From an uncultured Dehalococcoidia bacterium (lineage in GTDB: Bacteria; Chloroflexota; Dehalococcoidia; Lucifugimonadales; JAAXIE01): 64,000 nucleotides of DNA. A program made the translations under genes and the position numbers. Every line of letters begins with the position of its first letter. The first letter of the stretch is position 1. Below are positions 16,433 through 23,872 of this stretch, in pieces. The DNA lies in assembly GCA_951813255.1 (NCBI GenBank), contig OX638353.1, forward strand, positions 186,001-250,000. Reading direction: 5' to 3'. The notes under the pieces were generated by a model. It was not told the origin of the DNA, did no database searches, and worked only from the letters and a program-made list of their open reading frames with translations.

Positions 16433-17557
16433 TCATAGCGCAAGTGGCCGCGGCTTCCTCAGGCCTGCCTGCTCCATCAGTGGCAACACCTTCTCATTGA
16501 AGGTCGCTGCGCCGGCTTCGTAGTCGACCCAGTGGAGGGCGATGCCGGAGAGGCCGACGCTGTGGAGCTTGAGGAGTTCGTCCACGATCATCTCGGGGGT
16601 GCCGACCAGAGCGTAGCCACCCCATCCGGCGATTAGCTCGCGGCGCATGTGGATAATGCGTTCGGGGGGCATGCTGCGCTCTCCGCTGCCGGTGATGGCG
16701 GCGATGAGGCCGTCCACTGCTTCCCAGTCGCCCTTCTCGTCGACGTAGTAGCGGAGGTAGTCCTGGGCTTCCTTCTCGGTGTCCCGGCATACGACGTAGC
16801 CGTGGTTCAGGATGCCGATGTCCCGGCCGTACTCCTCTCGGGCCAGCTTCTTGCTGCTTTTCACCAAGTCCTTCATGGTCTCAAGCTCGGGCATGGACTG
16901 GAAGCTGAAGTCGGCGTGCTTGGCACCGAAGCGGCGGCCTGTGTCAGACTGGCCTGCGTTGACGATGGTTGGGTAGGGCTTCTGCAGGGGCTTGGGCTGG
17001 AGGTGGGCCTTCTTGCTCTGGAAGTACTTGCCGGGGAAGTCGAAGTCCTCTTCCTCGGTCCAGAGGCGCTTGACGAGGGTGAGCCATTCGTCGGTAGCCT
17101 CGTACAGCTCCTCGTGGCCGATGGGGTCGATGCCGAACATGCAAATCTCGTCGGGCTTTTGGCCGGCCACCACGTTGAGGGCGGACCTGCCGCCAGCGAT
17201 GTGGTCCACGGTGCAGCCCTGCTTGGCCGCCAACACGGGGTGAAAGTAGCGGATGTGGGAAGTGTACATAACCTGTATCTGCTTGGTGACGGCGGCGATG
17301 CCAGCGGCCCAGGTGAACACCTCGAAGGACTTGTCGTTGAACTCGACCTGGCCCCCGAAGCCCCGCCAGCGACCCAAGGGCAGGAGGAACTCCCAGCCTG
17401 CCTCGTCGACGGCTTGGGCGACGCGGACGTTTTCTTCCCAAGTGGGGGTGAGGGTGCCCTCGGCGTGGGTGATGGCCGTGCCCCCGCTAACATTGAGGCA
17501 GAAGATGCCCAGCTTGAAGGCGTTGTCGTTGAATAGAGGTAGTTCGGAGCGGTCCAT
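16433..17557 (-). CDS. Luciferase-like monooxygenase, SsuD/RutA-like
   Basis: This 374-aa flavin-dependent monooxygenase contains E-F-L-L-P-L-G-R-W-R-G-F-G-G near residue 55, T-S-H-I-R-Y-F-H-P-V-L-A-A-K-Q near 100, and D-H-I-A-G-G-R-S-A-L-N-V-V-A-G near 120. These match the branch containing alkanesulfonate (SsuD) and pyrimidine (RutA) monooxygenases. The start ATG 17555-17557 has AAGAGG upstream. It lies 38 bp after an SDR gene on the same strand (SDR upstream, LLM downstream), so the two are probably one operon coupling oxygenation with dehydrogenation. The flavin would be supplied by a separate reductase not seen here. Confidence 0.88.
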   Translation of the reverse strand: MDRSELPLFNDNAFKLGIFCLNVSGGTAITHAEGTLTPTWEENVRVAQAVDEAGWEFLLPLGRWRGFGGQVEFNDKSFEVFTWAAGIAAVTKQIQVMYTSHIRYFHPVLAAKQGCTVDHIAGGRSALNVVAGQKPDEICMFGIDPIGHEELYEATDEWLTLVKRLWTEEEDFDFPGKYFQSKKAHLQPKPLQKPYPTIVNAGQSDTGRRFGAKHADFSFQSMPELETMKDLVKSSKKLAREEYGRDIGILNHGYVVCRDTEKEAQDYLRYYVDEKGDWEAVDGLIAAITGSGERSMPPERIIHMRRELIAGWGGYALVGTPEMIVDELLKLHSVGLSGIALHWVDYEAGAATFNEKVLPLMEQAGLRKPRPLAL

Positions 17558-17595
17558 GTCTTGCCTCTTGTGCCCTGTCTCTTCTATCGGCGCTC

Positions 17596-18342
17596 TCAGG
17601 CCCGTATCAAGGCTTGGGGCAACTCTTTCAGGTGGTCGCCGTCCAGTTGCAGCAGCTTGCCCGTGTCCTCCATGCCGAGGCGGGAGGCGAGGACAAAGCC
17701 GTTGCCCACATGATCGGGGCCGGGCAGGCGCTGGCGCACGTCTTCGGGGGCTTCCTCGGTGGCGATGGCCCCGCCTGGGGAGATGGCGACCACGCAGATG
17801 TTGTGCTCCCGCTCCTCCACGGCCACGAAGCCGGTGAACTTGCGGATGGCTTCCTTGGATACGCCGTAGGGGCTGGCCCCGACGCCCATCTGCTCCGGGT
17901 CGGTGCCTCCATAGAGGCCGATGATGTGACCGGAACCTTGGCGCTCCATGTGGGGTAGGACGTGCTTGGTGCAGAGGAAGGTGCCGGTGAGGTTGGTCTC
18001 CATGACGTTGTTCCAGAAGGAGAGGTCGAGGTCGGCTACTCTGGGCCAGCGGGGGGCCCAGGAAAAGTGGGTGACGATGCCAGCGTTGTTCACCAGCGTG
18101 TCGATGCGCCCGTAGCGGGCGATGGCGGCGTCGACCATGTCTTTCACGCTGGACTCCTGGCGCACGTCCACGTGGATGGGCTCGACGTCGACACCGAGTT
18201 CGCCCATCTCGCTGGCCACCAAGTCGAGGGAGTTGATGTCGGCGAGGGCGAGTCTGTCACCCTGCATGGCGAAGGTGCGGGCGATGTGGCGTCCGATGCC
18301 TTGGGCGGCGCCGGTAATCAATACGACCTGCTGTTCGGGCAT
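17596..18342 (-). CDS. Short-chain dehydrogenase/reductase
   Basis: This 248-aa Rossmann-fold NAD(P)-dependent oxidoreductase has the cofactor motif T-G-A-A-Q-G-I-G-R-H at residues 9-18, Asp in L-A-D-I-N that suggests NAD preference, N-N-A-G near residue 85, and catalytic Y-G-V-S-K near residue 155. The residue where the catalytic Ser is usually found reads G-G-T-D-P, so Thr may act in its place. The frame extends to 18417, but ATG 18340-18342 with AAGGAG upstream is preferred. It pairs with the LLM gene 38 bp downstream. It diverges from the LLM gene at 18518. Confidence 0.87.
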   Translation of the reverse strand: MPEQQVVLITGAAQGIGRHIARTFAMQGDRLALADINSLDLVASEMGELGVDVEPIHVDVRQESSVKDMVDAAIARYGRIDTLVNNAGIVTHFSWAPRWPRVADLDLSFWNNVMETNLTGTFLCTKHVLPHMERQGSGHIIGLYGGTDPEQMGVGASPYGVSKEAIRKFTGFVAVEEREHNICVVAISPGGAIATEEAPEDVRQRLPGPDHVGNGFVLASRLGMEDTGKLLQLDGDHLKELPQALIRA

Positions 18343-18517
18343 TGATGCGCTCCTTCGTCTTAGCGTGACAATTGGGCGTGACAACTCGATGGTGGGCTGT
18401 TGCTGGAAGGCTAGCACTGGCTCTGGAGGCGGTCAACCGAGGGGGGTGGCCGGGGCAAAATCTCCCACTCTTGACACCCCCCGTGAGGCAAACGAATAAT
18501 CCCAACCGGAGGTGCTC

Positions 18518-19573
18518 ATGGAATTCAGCCTTGACCTGTTCCCAGTGGCTTATCCGGACCGGCAGAGTGGGGCCGATTATTTTCGCCAGTCGCTGGAGTT
18601 GTGCGAGATGGCGGACCGGGCTGGTTTCAACCGGGTGAAGGTCATTGAGCACTACTTCCATGCCTATGGGGGGTATACGCCGTCGCCAGCCACCTATCTG
18701 GCTGCCATCTCCCAGCGTACCGAGAGGATGAGGCTGGTGACGGGGGCTGTGATCCCTGCTTTCAACCACCCGCTGAAGCTGGCGGGCGAACTGGCCATGG
18801 TGGACTGCATGAGCAACGGGCGGTTGGACGTGGGGTTCGCGCGGGCGTTCCTGCCCCATGAGTTCGAGGCTTTTGGGGTATCGATGGATGAGAGCCGGGC
18901 CCGCTTCGAGGAGGGCATCGAGGCGGTGTTGAAGCTTTGGACGGAAGAAGAGGTGGACTTCCAAGGCAGGTTCCACCAGTTCAGCGGGGTCACGTCACTG
19001 CCCAAGGTGGTGCAAGAGCCCCACCCGCCGGTGTGGGTGGCCACGGTGGCAACGCCGGAGTCGTTCATCTGGACCGGCGAGCGGGGCTACAACCTGATGG
19101 TGGTGCCGTACTTGGGGGACTTCGGCGAACTGGCGGAGAACATCAACCTCTACCGCGAGGCATACAAGAAGGCGGGGCATGGCGAGCAGGGCGGGATCAT
19201 GATGGCGATGCACATGTACATCGCGGAGGACCGCAAGACTGCTGTTGCCGAGGCGCAGGGTCCCATGGATGAGTACATCCGGGCGTTCCGTGAACCCGCC
19301 ACTTGGTGGTTGAGCCGGCAGTCGGACAACTACTCCCGCTATGGGCGCATCGTGGAGTTGATTGATGCGTTGAACTATGACCGCATTCTCAACGAGACCA
19401 GGGCGCTTATCGGCGACCCCAACGACATCACCGGACAGATCAGGTACATCTATGAGGTCTTCGGAGACGTGGAACTCAGCTTCCAGGTGAACTTCAGCAT
19501 GATCACGGATGAGCAGGCGAAGCGTTCGGTGGAGTTGTTCGCCCGCGAGGTAATGCCCGGGTTCGCCAGCTAG
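18518..19573 (+). CDS. Luciferase-like (LLM) flavin-dependent oxidoreductase
   Basis: This 351-aa luciferase-fold monooxygenase carries F-N-R-V-K-V-I-E-H-Y-F near residue 42 (the usual x-E-H-H/Y motif), M-S-N-G-R-L-D-V-G-F-A-R-A-F near residue 100 and P-H-P-P-V-W-V-A-T near residue 170. The start ATG 18518 follows CCGGAGGT by five bases; an in-frame GTG six bases earlier sits inside that site and is rejected. It is the fourth LLM gene of the window and is divergent from an SDR-LLM pair. The substrate is unknown. Confidence 0.88.
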   Translation: MEFSLDLFPVAYPDRQSGADYFRQSLELCEMADRAGFNRVKVIEHYFHAYGGYTPSPATYLAAISQRTERMRLVTGAVIPAFNHPLKLAGELAMVDCMSNGRLDVGFARAFLPHEFEAFGVSMDESRARFEEGIEAVLKLWTEEEVDFQGRFHQFSGVTSLPKVVQEPHPPVWVATVATPESFIWTGERGYNLMVVPYLGDFGELAENINLYREAYKKAGHGEQGGIMMAMHMYIAEDRKTAVAEAQGPMDEYIRAFREPATWWLSRQSDNYSRYGRIVELIDALNYDRILNETRALIGDPNDITGQIRYIYEVFGDVELSFQVNFSMITDEQAKRSVELFAREVMPGFAS

Positions 19574-19620
19574 GGTTCTCCCGCAATTGCGTCACCTTGC
19601 ATGTGGGGCGTATGCGGTGC

Positions 19621-20298
19621 TCATGAGTGGCGAAGCCAGTTTTCCGGCCAGAACGGGGCGCTCTTGGCCGAGGAGCGCCCGTCTTGCTCCTGCTCCGGAG
19701 TGTCGTCTTCCTCGTCATCCAGTATCTCGCCATCAGCAGGCTGCTCGCCGTCCTCGAAATAGGCCGCGGTCTGGACGCTAGCACGAGCGTAGTTGCTGGC
19801 GCGTGCTGAGTAGACCGCAGGCTGGCTGGACATGCCCACGGCGGACCCCTGCGCAGCAAGGTCTTCCGCGACGACACGGTCAAGGCCCTGTGACATGAGC
19901 ATGAAGGCCCAGCCAGCCTCCTTGCGCTGCTCGACCATGGCTTTGATGGATTCCTGTGTGTGCTCCTGGCTGGCGTTCTCGTAGCCGTCGGTGTCCACCA
20001 TCATCATGACCCTGTCCCCGTCGGAGACCAAGCCCTCGGCGTGGATGATGGCCCTCCCAACGGCGTCGTAAAGAGGAGTCATTGCGCCCGGGCTGTAGTC
20101 TTCCCGGTTCATGGGCGCCCATGATGTAGCTTCGCCTTCGAAGAACGTCAGCCAGCGCTCGCTGTCGAACATGAACACCGTCAGGTGTGTGTCCTCCGGC
20201 AACGTCTTCACGTATTCGTTGGCGGACGTGACCACCCTCTGCTCCTGACCTGCCATTGAACCCGTGGCGTCCAGCACCACGACTGCGTATTTCTGCAA
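19621..20298 (-). CDS. VWA-domain protein
   Basis: This 225-aa protein has one von Willebrand A domain. The MIDAS motif D-A-T-G-S-M is at residues 10-15, the second metal loop T in A-M-T-P-L-Y-D near residue 74, and D-T-D-G-Y near residue 105. There is no signal peptide or membrane segment, so it is likely cytosolic. The tail after residue 180 is acidic and low-complexity (G-E-I-L-D-D-E-E-D-D). The start is TTG 20296-20298, five bases after GGGAGG. It is divergent from hsp20 and shares a control region with it, which suggests a stress-linked role. Partner ATPases usual for VWA proteins are not adjacent. Confidence 0.82.
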   Translation of the reverse strand: MQKYAVVVLDATGSMAGQEQRVVTSANEYVKTLPEDTHLTVFMFDSERWLTFFEGEATSWAPMNREDYSPGAMTPLYDAVGRAIIHAEGLVSDGDRVMMMVDTDGYENASQEHTQESIKAMVEQRKEAGWAFMLMSQGLDRVVAEDLAAQGSAVGMSSQPAVYSARASNYARASVQTAAYFEDGEQPADGEILDDEEDDTPEQEQDGRSSAKSAPFWPENWLRHS

Positions 20299-20324
20299 GG
20301 AGACCTCCCGAAAGAATATTCTCT

Positions 20325-20353
20325 ATTATAACCTTATATGTGTATATAATCAA
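20325..20353 (-). promoter_or_regulatory. Promoter of the VWA gene
   Basis: On the minus strand, TTGATT (20348-20353), 17 bp, and a perfect TATAAT (20325-20330) lie about 27 bp before the TTG start. This fits a sigma-70-type promoter. Confidence 0.65.
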
Positions 20354-20381
20354 GTAAGTCTGATGTATATCAAACATGAGA

Positions 20382-20411
20382 CTTGACAAGTAACACTCAA
20401 GAGTGTAATGT
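20382..20411 (+). promoter_or_regulatory. hsp20 promoter with HAIR-like operator
   Basis: TTGACA at 20383-20388 is a consensus -35. The -10 is TGTAAT (20404-20409, 15 bp) or TAATGT (20406-20411, 17 bp). Over the same bases, CTTGA (20382-20386), 10 bp and TCAAG (20397-20401) form an inverted repeat close to the HspR operator HAIR (CTTGAGT-N7-ACTCAAG). Read on the minus strand the first half is a perfect CTTGAGT. ACACTC-AA-GAGTGT (20393-20406) is a second, overlapping inverted repeat. HspR itself is encoded at 48167. Confidence 0.6.
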
Positions 20412-20487
20412 ATCGACTGAAGGGCATGGTCAGTTGAATCAAGAGACGCAAGCCCTGAACTGAATAACAAAAGAGGAGGTAAATGCG

Positions 20488-20958
20488 ATGGCTACTATCA
20501 GGCGATGGGATCCCCGCGGAGGCTTGGGACGGATCCCACGGCATATGGACTTCTGGGGGCCCAGGTTCGAGGGGTTCCAGGGTTGGCCCAACCGGCGTTC
20601 GACTTTTGGTCTGCCGGTGGACGTCCACGAGTCCAGTGACCGGTTGGTGGTGCAGGCCGCCATGCCGGGCCTCAAGCCCGAGGACTTTGACCTTACGATA
20701 GAGGACAACGTCCTGACTATCAGCTGCGAGACCAAGTCGGACATCTCGGGTGAAGAGGGGGCCTACCTGCACAGGGAGAGGGTGTTCGGTGCTTTCCAGC
20801 GCTCAATCCAGCTTCCCAAGACCGTCGACTCGACCCAGGGCGAGAGTGTGTACGAGGACGGCGTCCTCACCATCAGCTTTCCCCACCGGGAAGACGCACG
20901 CCCGAAGCAGATCAAGATCCAGGTGAACCGTAACGGCGAAGAGGTGGAAGCCTGTTAG
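20488..20958 (+). CDS. Hsp20/alpha-crystallin small heat-shock protein
   Basis: This 156-aa ATP-independent holdase chaperone has its alpha-crystallin domain at about residues 45-145: L-P-V-D-V-H-E-S-S-D-R-L-V-V-Q-A-A-M-P-G near the start, H-R-E-R-V-F-G-A-F-Q-R-S-I-Q-L-P in the middle, and E-D-G-V-L-T-I-S-F-P near the end. The N-terminal arm is Gly/Arg-rich. The start ATG 20488 follows AGAGGAGGT. The promoter overlaps a HAIR-like inverted repeat, so repression by HspR is likely. It is followed by a strong terminator hairpin. Confidence 0.95.
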   Translation: MATIRRWDPRGGLGRIPRHMDFWGPRFEGFQGWPNRRSTFGLPVDVHESSDRLVVQAAMPGLKPEDFDLTIEDNVLTISCETKSDISGEEGAYLHRERVFGAFQRSIQLPKTVDSTQGESVYEDGVLTISFPHREDARPKQIKIQVNRNGEEVEAC

Positions 20959-20985
20959 GCCAGACCACCTACAGTTCGGCCGTAA

Positions 20986-21021
20986 CGAAGAGGCCCTTGG
21001 CGAGCGCCAAGGGCCTCTTCG
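20986..21021 (+). terminator. Strong hairpin after hsp20
   Basis: There are perfect 17-base inverted arms: CGAAGAGGCCCTTGGCG (20986-21002), two bases, then CGCCAAGGGCCTCTTCG (21005-21021). The following TGTTG is only weakly T-rich. It is probably the terminator of hsp20. Confidence 0.8.
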
Positions 21022-21255
21022 TGTTGCCCCGTTTACGCCAAGCACTCTTACATCGTTATGGGTCTCCCATAATCCCAGCCCCCACCGCTATCCCATCCCA
21101 CGCCCTCCACCCGTGACATTTTCCTATCGACGATCGCCCCAGTCGTCGCTATCATACGAGCATGCGTTCACATGCCACCGCACTGACACACCTCTCCGGA
21201 GAACATCCCTGCGCAATGCCACTATCATGTAACGTGATGTTCGCACAGGAATGGG

Positions 21256-21462
21256 TTGGAGCGGCAAAGTATGCCACTTCAGCTCCCCAAGTCCGAAAAT
21301 GCGGACAAAAATCCCAAGCTGGACAGATACGAAGCCGCGGACAATGCGTACAACTCCAGATACAAAAAAGCGCGCCACAGCTACGCCCTTGTCCGCAAAA
21401 TGGGAACACTTGTCGCGCCCATCCTGCGCCGGGGCCACAAGAATAAACATCGTGAGACCTGA
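21256..21462 (+). CDS. Possible small basic protein
   Basis: This is a 68-aa frame, rich in Lys/Arg, with L-D-R-Y-E-A-A-D-N-A-Y-N-S-R-Y-K-K-A-R and a C-terminal R-R-G-H-K-N-K-H. The composition looks protein-like and third positions lean to G/C. The ribosome site is poor and there is no recognised family. It could equally be a chance frame. Confidence 0.25.
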   Translation: MERQSMPLQLPKSENADKNPKLDRYEAADNAYNSRYKKARHSYALVRKMGTLVAPILRRGHKNKHRET

Positions 21463-21521
21463 TACTGTGGCTACAGGGTAGCCCATTCCTGCGAAAACCC
21501 ATCCGAATTTGGAGCACTGCT

Positions 21522-22355
21522 ATGACTGACTCGCTTGACCCACGTGCAGCCGGAGCCAGGAGGTTGCGGGATAAGGTTTGCATCGTCACCGGTGCAGGAC
21601 AGGGAATCGGCCGTGCCACAGCCCGTAGGCTGGGCGAGGAGGGTGGCAAAATCGTCGTCGCCGAGCGCGTCGATGAGAGCGCCACCCGTACCACCGTCGA
21701 ACTGCGTGAGGCAGGCGTGGACGCCACCAAGGTGCTGGCTGATGTGGGCACCTTCGAGGGCGCTGAGGCCATGGTGCGAGAGGCCATGGCCGCTTATGGC
21801 CGGGTTGATGTGCTGGTGAACAATGTGGGTGGCACCATCTGGATGCAGCCCTACCACAAGTACACCCCGGAGCAGGTGAACCTGGAACTGGAGCGCACCC
21901 TGTACCCCACCATGTGGTGTTGCCTAGCCGTGCTCCCGGTCATGATGGAGCAGGGCTCAGGCTCCATAGTGAACCTGGGTTCCCAGTCGCCTCGTGGCCT
22001 GCACCGCCTGCCCTACGCCGTGGGCAAGGGAGGCATCTTCGCGATGACCAAGGTGCTCTCCATGGAGTACGGCCAGTACGGCATCCGGGTCAATACTGTC
22101 TCCCCCGGCGGGACGGCAGTGCCCGACCGTATCACCCCTCGGACTGCGCTGGGCGGGGGCATGTTCGCCGACGAGCCGGACAACGAAGAGTACGCCGAAT
22201 ACCGCTCCCAGATGCTGGAAGACATCCGCAACCAGCAGTCCATCAGGCGCCCAGGCAACCCCGAGGAACAGGCATCCACCATCGCATTCCTAGCCTCAGA
22301 CGATGCTTCCTTCATCACAGGGCAGGTAATCAACTGCAGCGGAGGTCAGTCCTAG
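21522..22355 (+). CDS. Short-chain dehydrogenase/reductase
   Basis: This is a 277-aa SDR. The cofactor motif T-G-A-G-Q-G-I-G-R-A is near residues 24-33, N-N-V-G at about 99, catalytic Ser in L-G-S-Q-S and Y-A-V-G-K near residue 165, and the C-terminal F-I-T-G-Q-V-I-N-C-S-G-G typical of classical SDRs. The start ATG 21522 has TGGAG upstream. An amidohydrolase gene begins 23 bp after the stop, so the two are probably co-transcribed: oxidation of an alcohol followed by hydrolysis or decarboxylation (inference). Confidence 0.88.
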   Translation: MTDSLDPRAAGARRLRDKVCIVTGAGQGIGRATARRLGEEGGKIVVAERVDESATRTTVELREAGVDATKVLADVGTFEGAEAMVREAMAAYGRVDVLVNNVGGTIWMQPYHKYTPEQVNLELERTLYPTMWCCLAVLPVMMEQGSGSIVNLGSQSPRGLHRLPYAVGKGGIFAMTKVLSMEYGQYGIRVNTVSPGGTAVPDRITPRTALGGGMFADEPDNEEYAEYRSQMLEDIRNQQSIRRPGNPEEQASTIAFLASDDASFITGQVINCSGGQS

Positions 22356-22378
22356 CGAGAACCGAAGGAGCTGAGACC

Positions 22379-23497
22379 ATGCCAGACTACATGATGATTT
22401 CGGCGGACTCCCATGTGAGCGAGCCACCCAATCTGTGGGTGGACCGTGTGGACAGCAAGTTCAAGGATCGTGCGCCACGGCTGGCTACAGACTTGCCCGG
22501 TAAACAGGGGGCCTACTTCCTGTACGAGGGCTTGGACCCTCATCCCTTGGGCGTGGGCTTGGCTGCTGGCAAGAGTCCTGAGGAACTGGCCCAGTTCCTG
22601 CAGGGCGGCACCTATGCCGATGCGCGTCCCGGCGGGTGGGACCCGGCAGCGCGGATGCCTGACATGGAGCTGGACGGCGTGGAGGCCGAGGTGCTCTACA
22701 CCACCCTGGGTTTCAGAATCTTCTGGCTCAAGGACCCAGCCCTGCAGGCCGAGTGCTTCCGTGTGTACAACGACTGGCTCGCCGAGTTCTGCAGCTACGC
22801 CCCAGACCGCTTGGCGGGACTGGCGATGATACCGCTGTTCGACCCCAAGGAAGGGGCCAAGGAGCTACAGCGGTGCGCCGAGATGGGGCTGAAGGGTGCG
22901 ATGATCTGGTGCTCGCCCCCGCCGGAGCAGCCTTACAGTTCGGACATGTACGACCCCTTCTGGGCGGCGGCGCAAGAGATGAACATGCCCATCAGCCTGC
23001 ATGCCATCACCGGCGTGGGGCGTGAGAGCCAGTGGAACTTCAGTTTGGAGGAGAGGTACATGCGCTCCACCATCCTGCACCACGAGGTCGAACGATCATT
23101 CAGTGTGCTGATCTTCTCCGGGGTACTGGACCGGTTCCCCAACCTGAAGGTGGTATCGGCGGAGAACAGCGCAGGCTGGCTGCCCTTCTACCTGCAGCGC
23201 ATGGACCGCACCTTCGAGCGCAGCCGTCACGCCTCCGGCTACAACATGCAGCTAAAGCCCAGCGAGTATTTCCAGCGCCAGATGTACTGCACCTACATCG
23301 ACGACTTCGTCGGCGTTGCGACACGGGAGTTCATCGGCGTGGACAAGCTGATGTGGTCCTCCGACTACCCCCATAACGCGTCAACATGGCCTCACTCCCA
23401 AGAGGTCGTTGAGCGGGACTTCGCCGGGGCCAGCGACGAGGACCGGTACAAGATTACCCGTGGCAACGTCAGCAAGCTGTACGGGTTCGACCTGTAG
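22379..23497 (+). CDS. Amidohydrolase family 2 (ACMSD-like)
   Basis: This 372-aa TIM-barrel metal-dependent hydrolase/decarboxylase has I-S-A-D-S-H-V-S-E-P-P-N-L-W at the N terminus, M-P-I-S-L-H-A-I-T near residue 205 and W-S-S-D-Y-P-H-N-A-S-T-W-P near residue 325. The frame is open far upstream (to 21914), but that part only shadows the SDR; ATG 22379 with CGAAGGAG upstream is the real start. It is closest in layout to the products at 6356 and 27945. A YjbR-type gene starts 2 bp after its stop. Confidence 0.9.
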   Translation: MPDYMMISADSHVSEPPNLWVDRVDSKFKDRAPRLATDLPGKQGAYFLYEGLDPHPLGVGLAAGKSPEELAQFLQGGTYADARPGGWDPAARMPDMELDGVEAEVLYTTLGFRIFWLKDPALQAECFRVYNDWLAEFCSYAPDRLAGLAMIPLFDPKEGAKELQRCAEMGLKGAMIWCSPPPEQPYSSDMYDPFWAAAQEMNMPISLHAITGVGRESQWNFSLEERYMRSTILHHEVERSFSVLIFSGVLDRFPNLKVVSAENSAGWLPFYLQRMDRTFERSRHASGYNMQLKPSEYFQRQMYCTYIDDFVGVATREFIGVDKLMWSSDYPHNASTWPHSQEVVERDFAGASDEDRYKITRGNVSKLYGFDL

Positions 23498-23499
23498 CG

Positions 23500-23847
23500 A
23501 TGGCCGGTGTTGACCCGCTGCAACAGATGCGCGAGATATGCCTGTCCTTACCCGACACAAAGGAGACGCTGACGTGGGGCACGCCCCATTTTCGTGTCGG
23601 AGAGAAGATCTTCGCCGGATACAGCGACAAAGACGGAAGCCCTTCGATCGGTTTCAAACTGGAGAAGCCCCACGCCGAGGCGCGCGTTGCCAGCGACCCA
23701 CGTTTCACCCGCTCCAAGTACGTGGGTAAGCACGGCTGGGTCACCATGGATCTAGACGGCACAGAGGACTGGGATGAGGTGGAGGAACTCATCATGGAGA
23801 GCTTCCACCTCATCGCTCCCAAGAGCACCTTGGCGAAGTTAGCGTAA
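23500..23847 (+). CDS. MmcQ/YjbR family protein
   Basis: This 115-aa small alpha/beta protein of the MmcQ/YjbR (double-wing DNA-binding-like) fold shows L-P-D-T-K-E-T-L-T-W-G-T-P-H-F-R-V-G-E-K-I-F-A near the N terminus, S-K-Y-V-G-K-H-G-W-V in the middle, and an L-I-M-E-S-F-H-L-I-A-P-K C-terminal helix. The start is ATG 23500, two bases after the amidohydrolase stop, implying co-translation. The molecular role is not established for the family. Confidence 0.85.
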   Translation: MAGVDPLQQMREICLSLPDTKETLTWGTPHFRVGEKIFAGYSDKDGSPSIGFKLEKPHAEARVASDPRFTRSKYVGKHGWVTMDLDGTEDWDEVEELIMESFHLIAPKSTLAKLA

Positions 23848-23872
23848 AGGCGCGTAGGCCGAGGCCCGGGTG

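Larger units (their letters stand above)
20959..21521. other. 563-bp intergenic region between hsp20 and an SDR gene
   Basis: It contains the hsp20 terminator and one possible small gene (21256-21462, described separately). Long frames on the minus strand across 21124-21787 show no family-like sequence. No repeats or promoters are obvious. Confidence 0.5.

Noticed and set aside
16649..17536. 295-aa plus-strand frame opposite the SsuD/RutA-like gene
   Set aside because: It is low-complexity Leu/Val/Gly-rich shadow sequence; the minus strand carries conserved luciferase-fold motifs.
20393..20406. ACACTC-AA-GAGTGT read as a stand-alone repressor operator
   Set aside because: It is only six-base arms and overlaps the better HAIR-like repeat and the promoter, so it is not listed separately.
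21914..22378. Upstream extension of the amidohydrolase frame across the SDR gene
   Set aside because: The extension is out-of-frame SDR sequence. The real start at 22379 has a ribosome site and the family N terminus.
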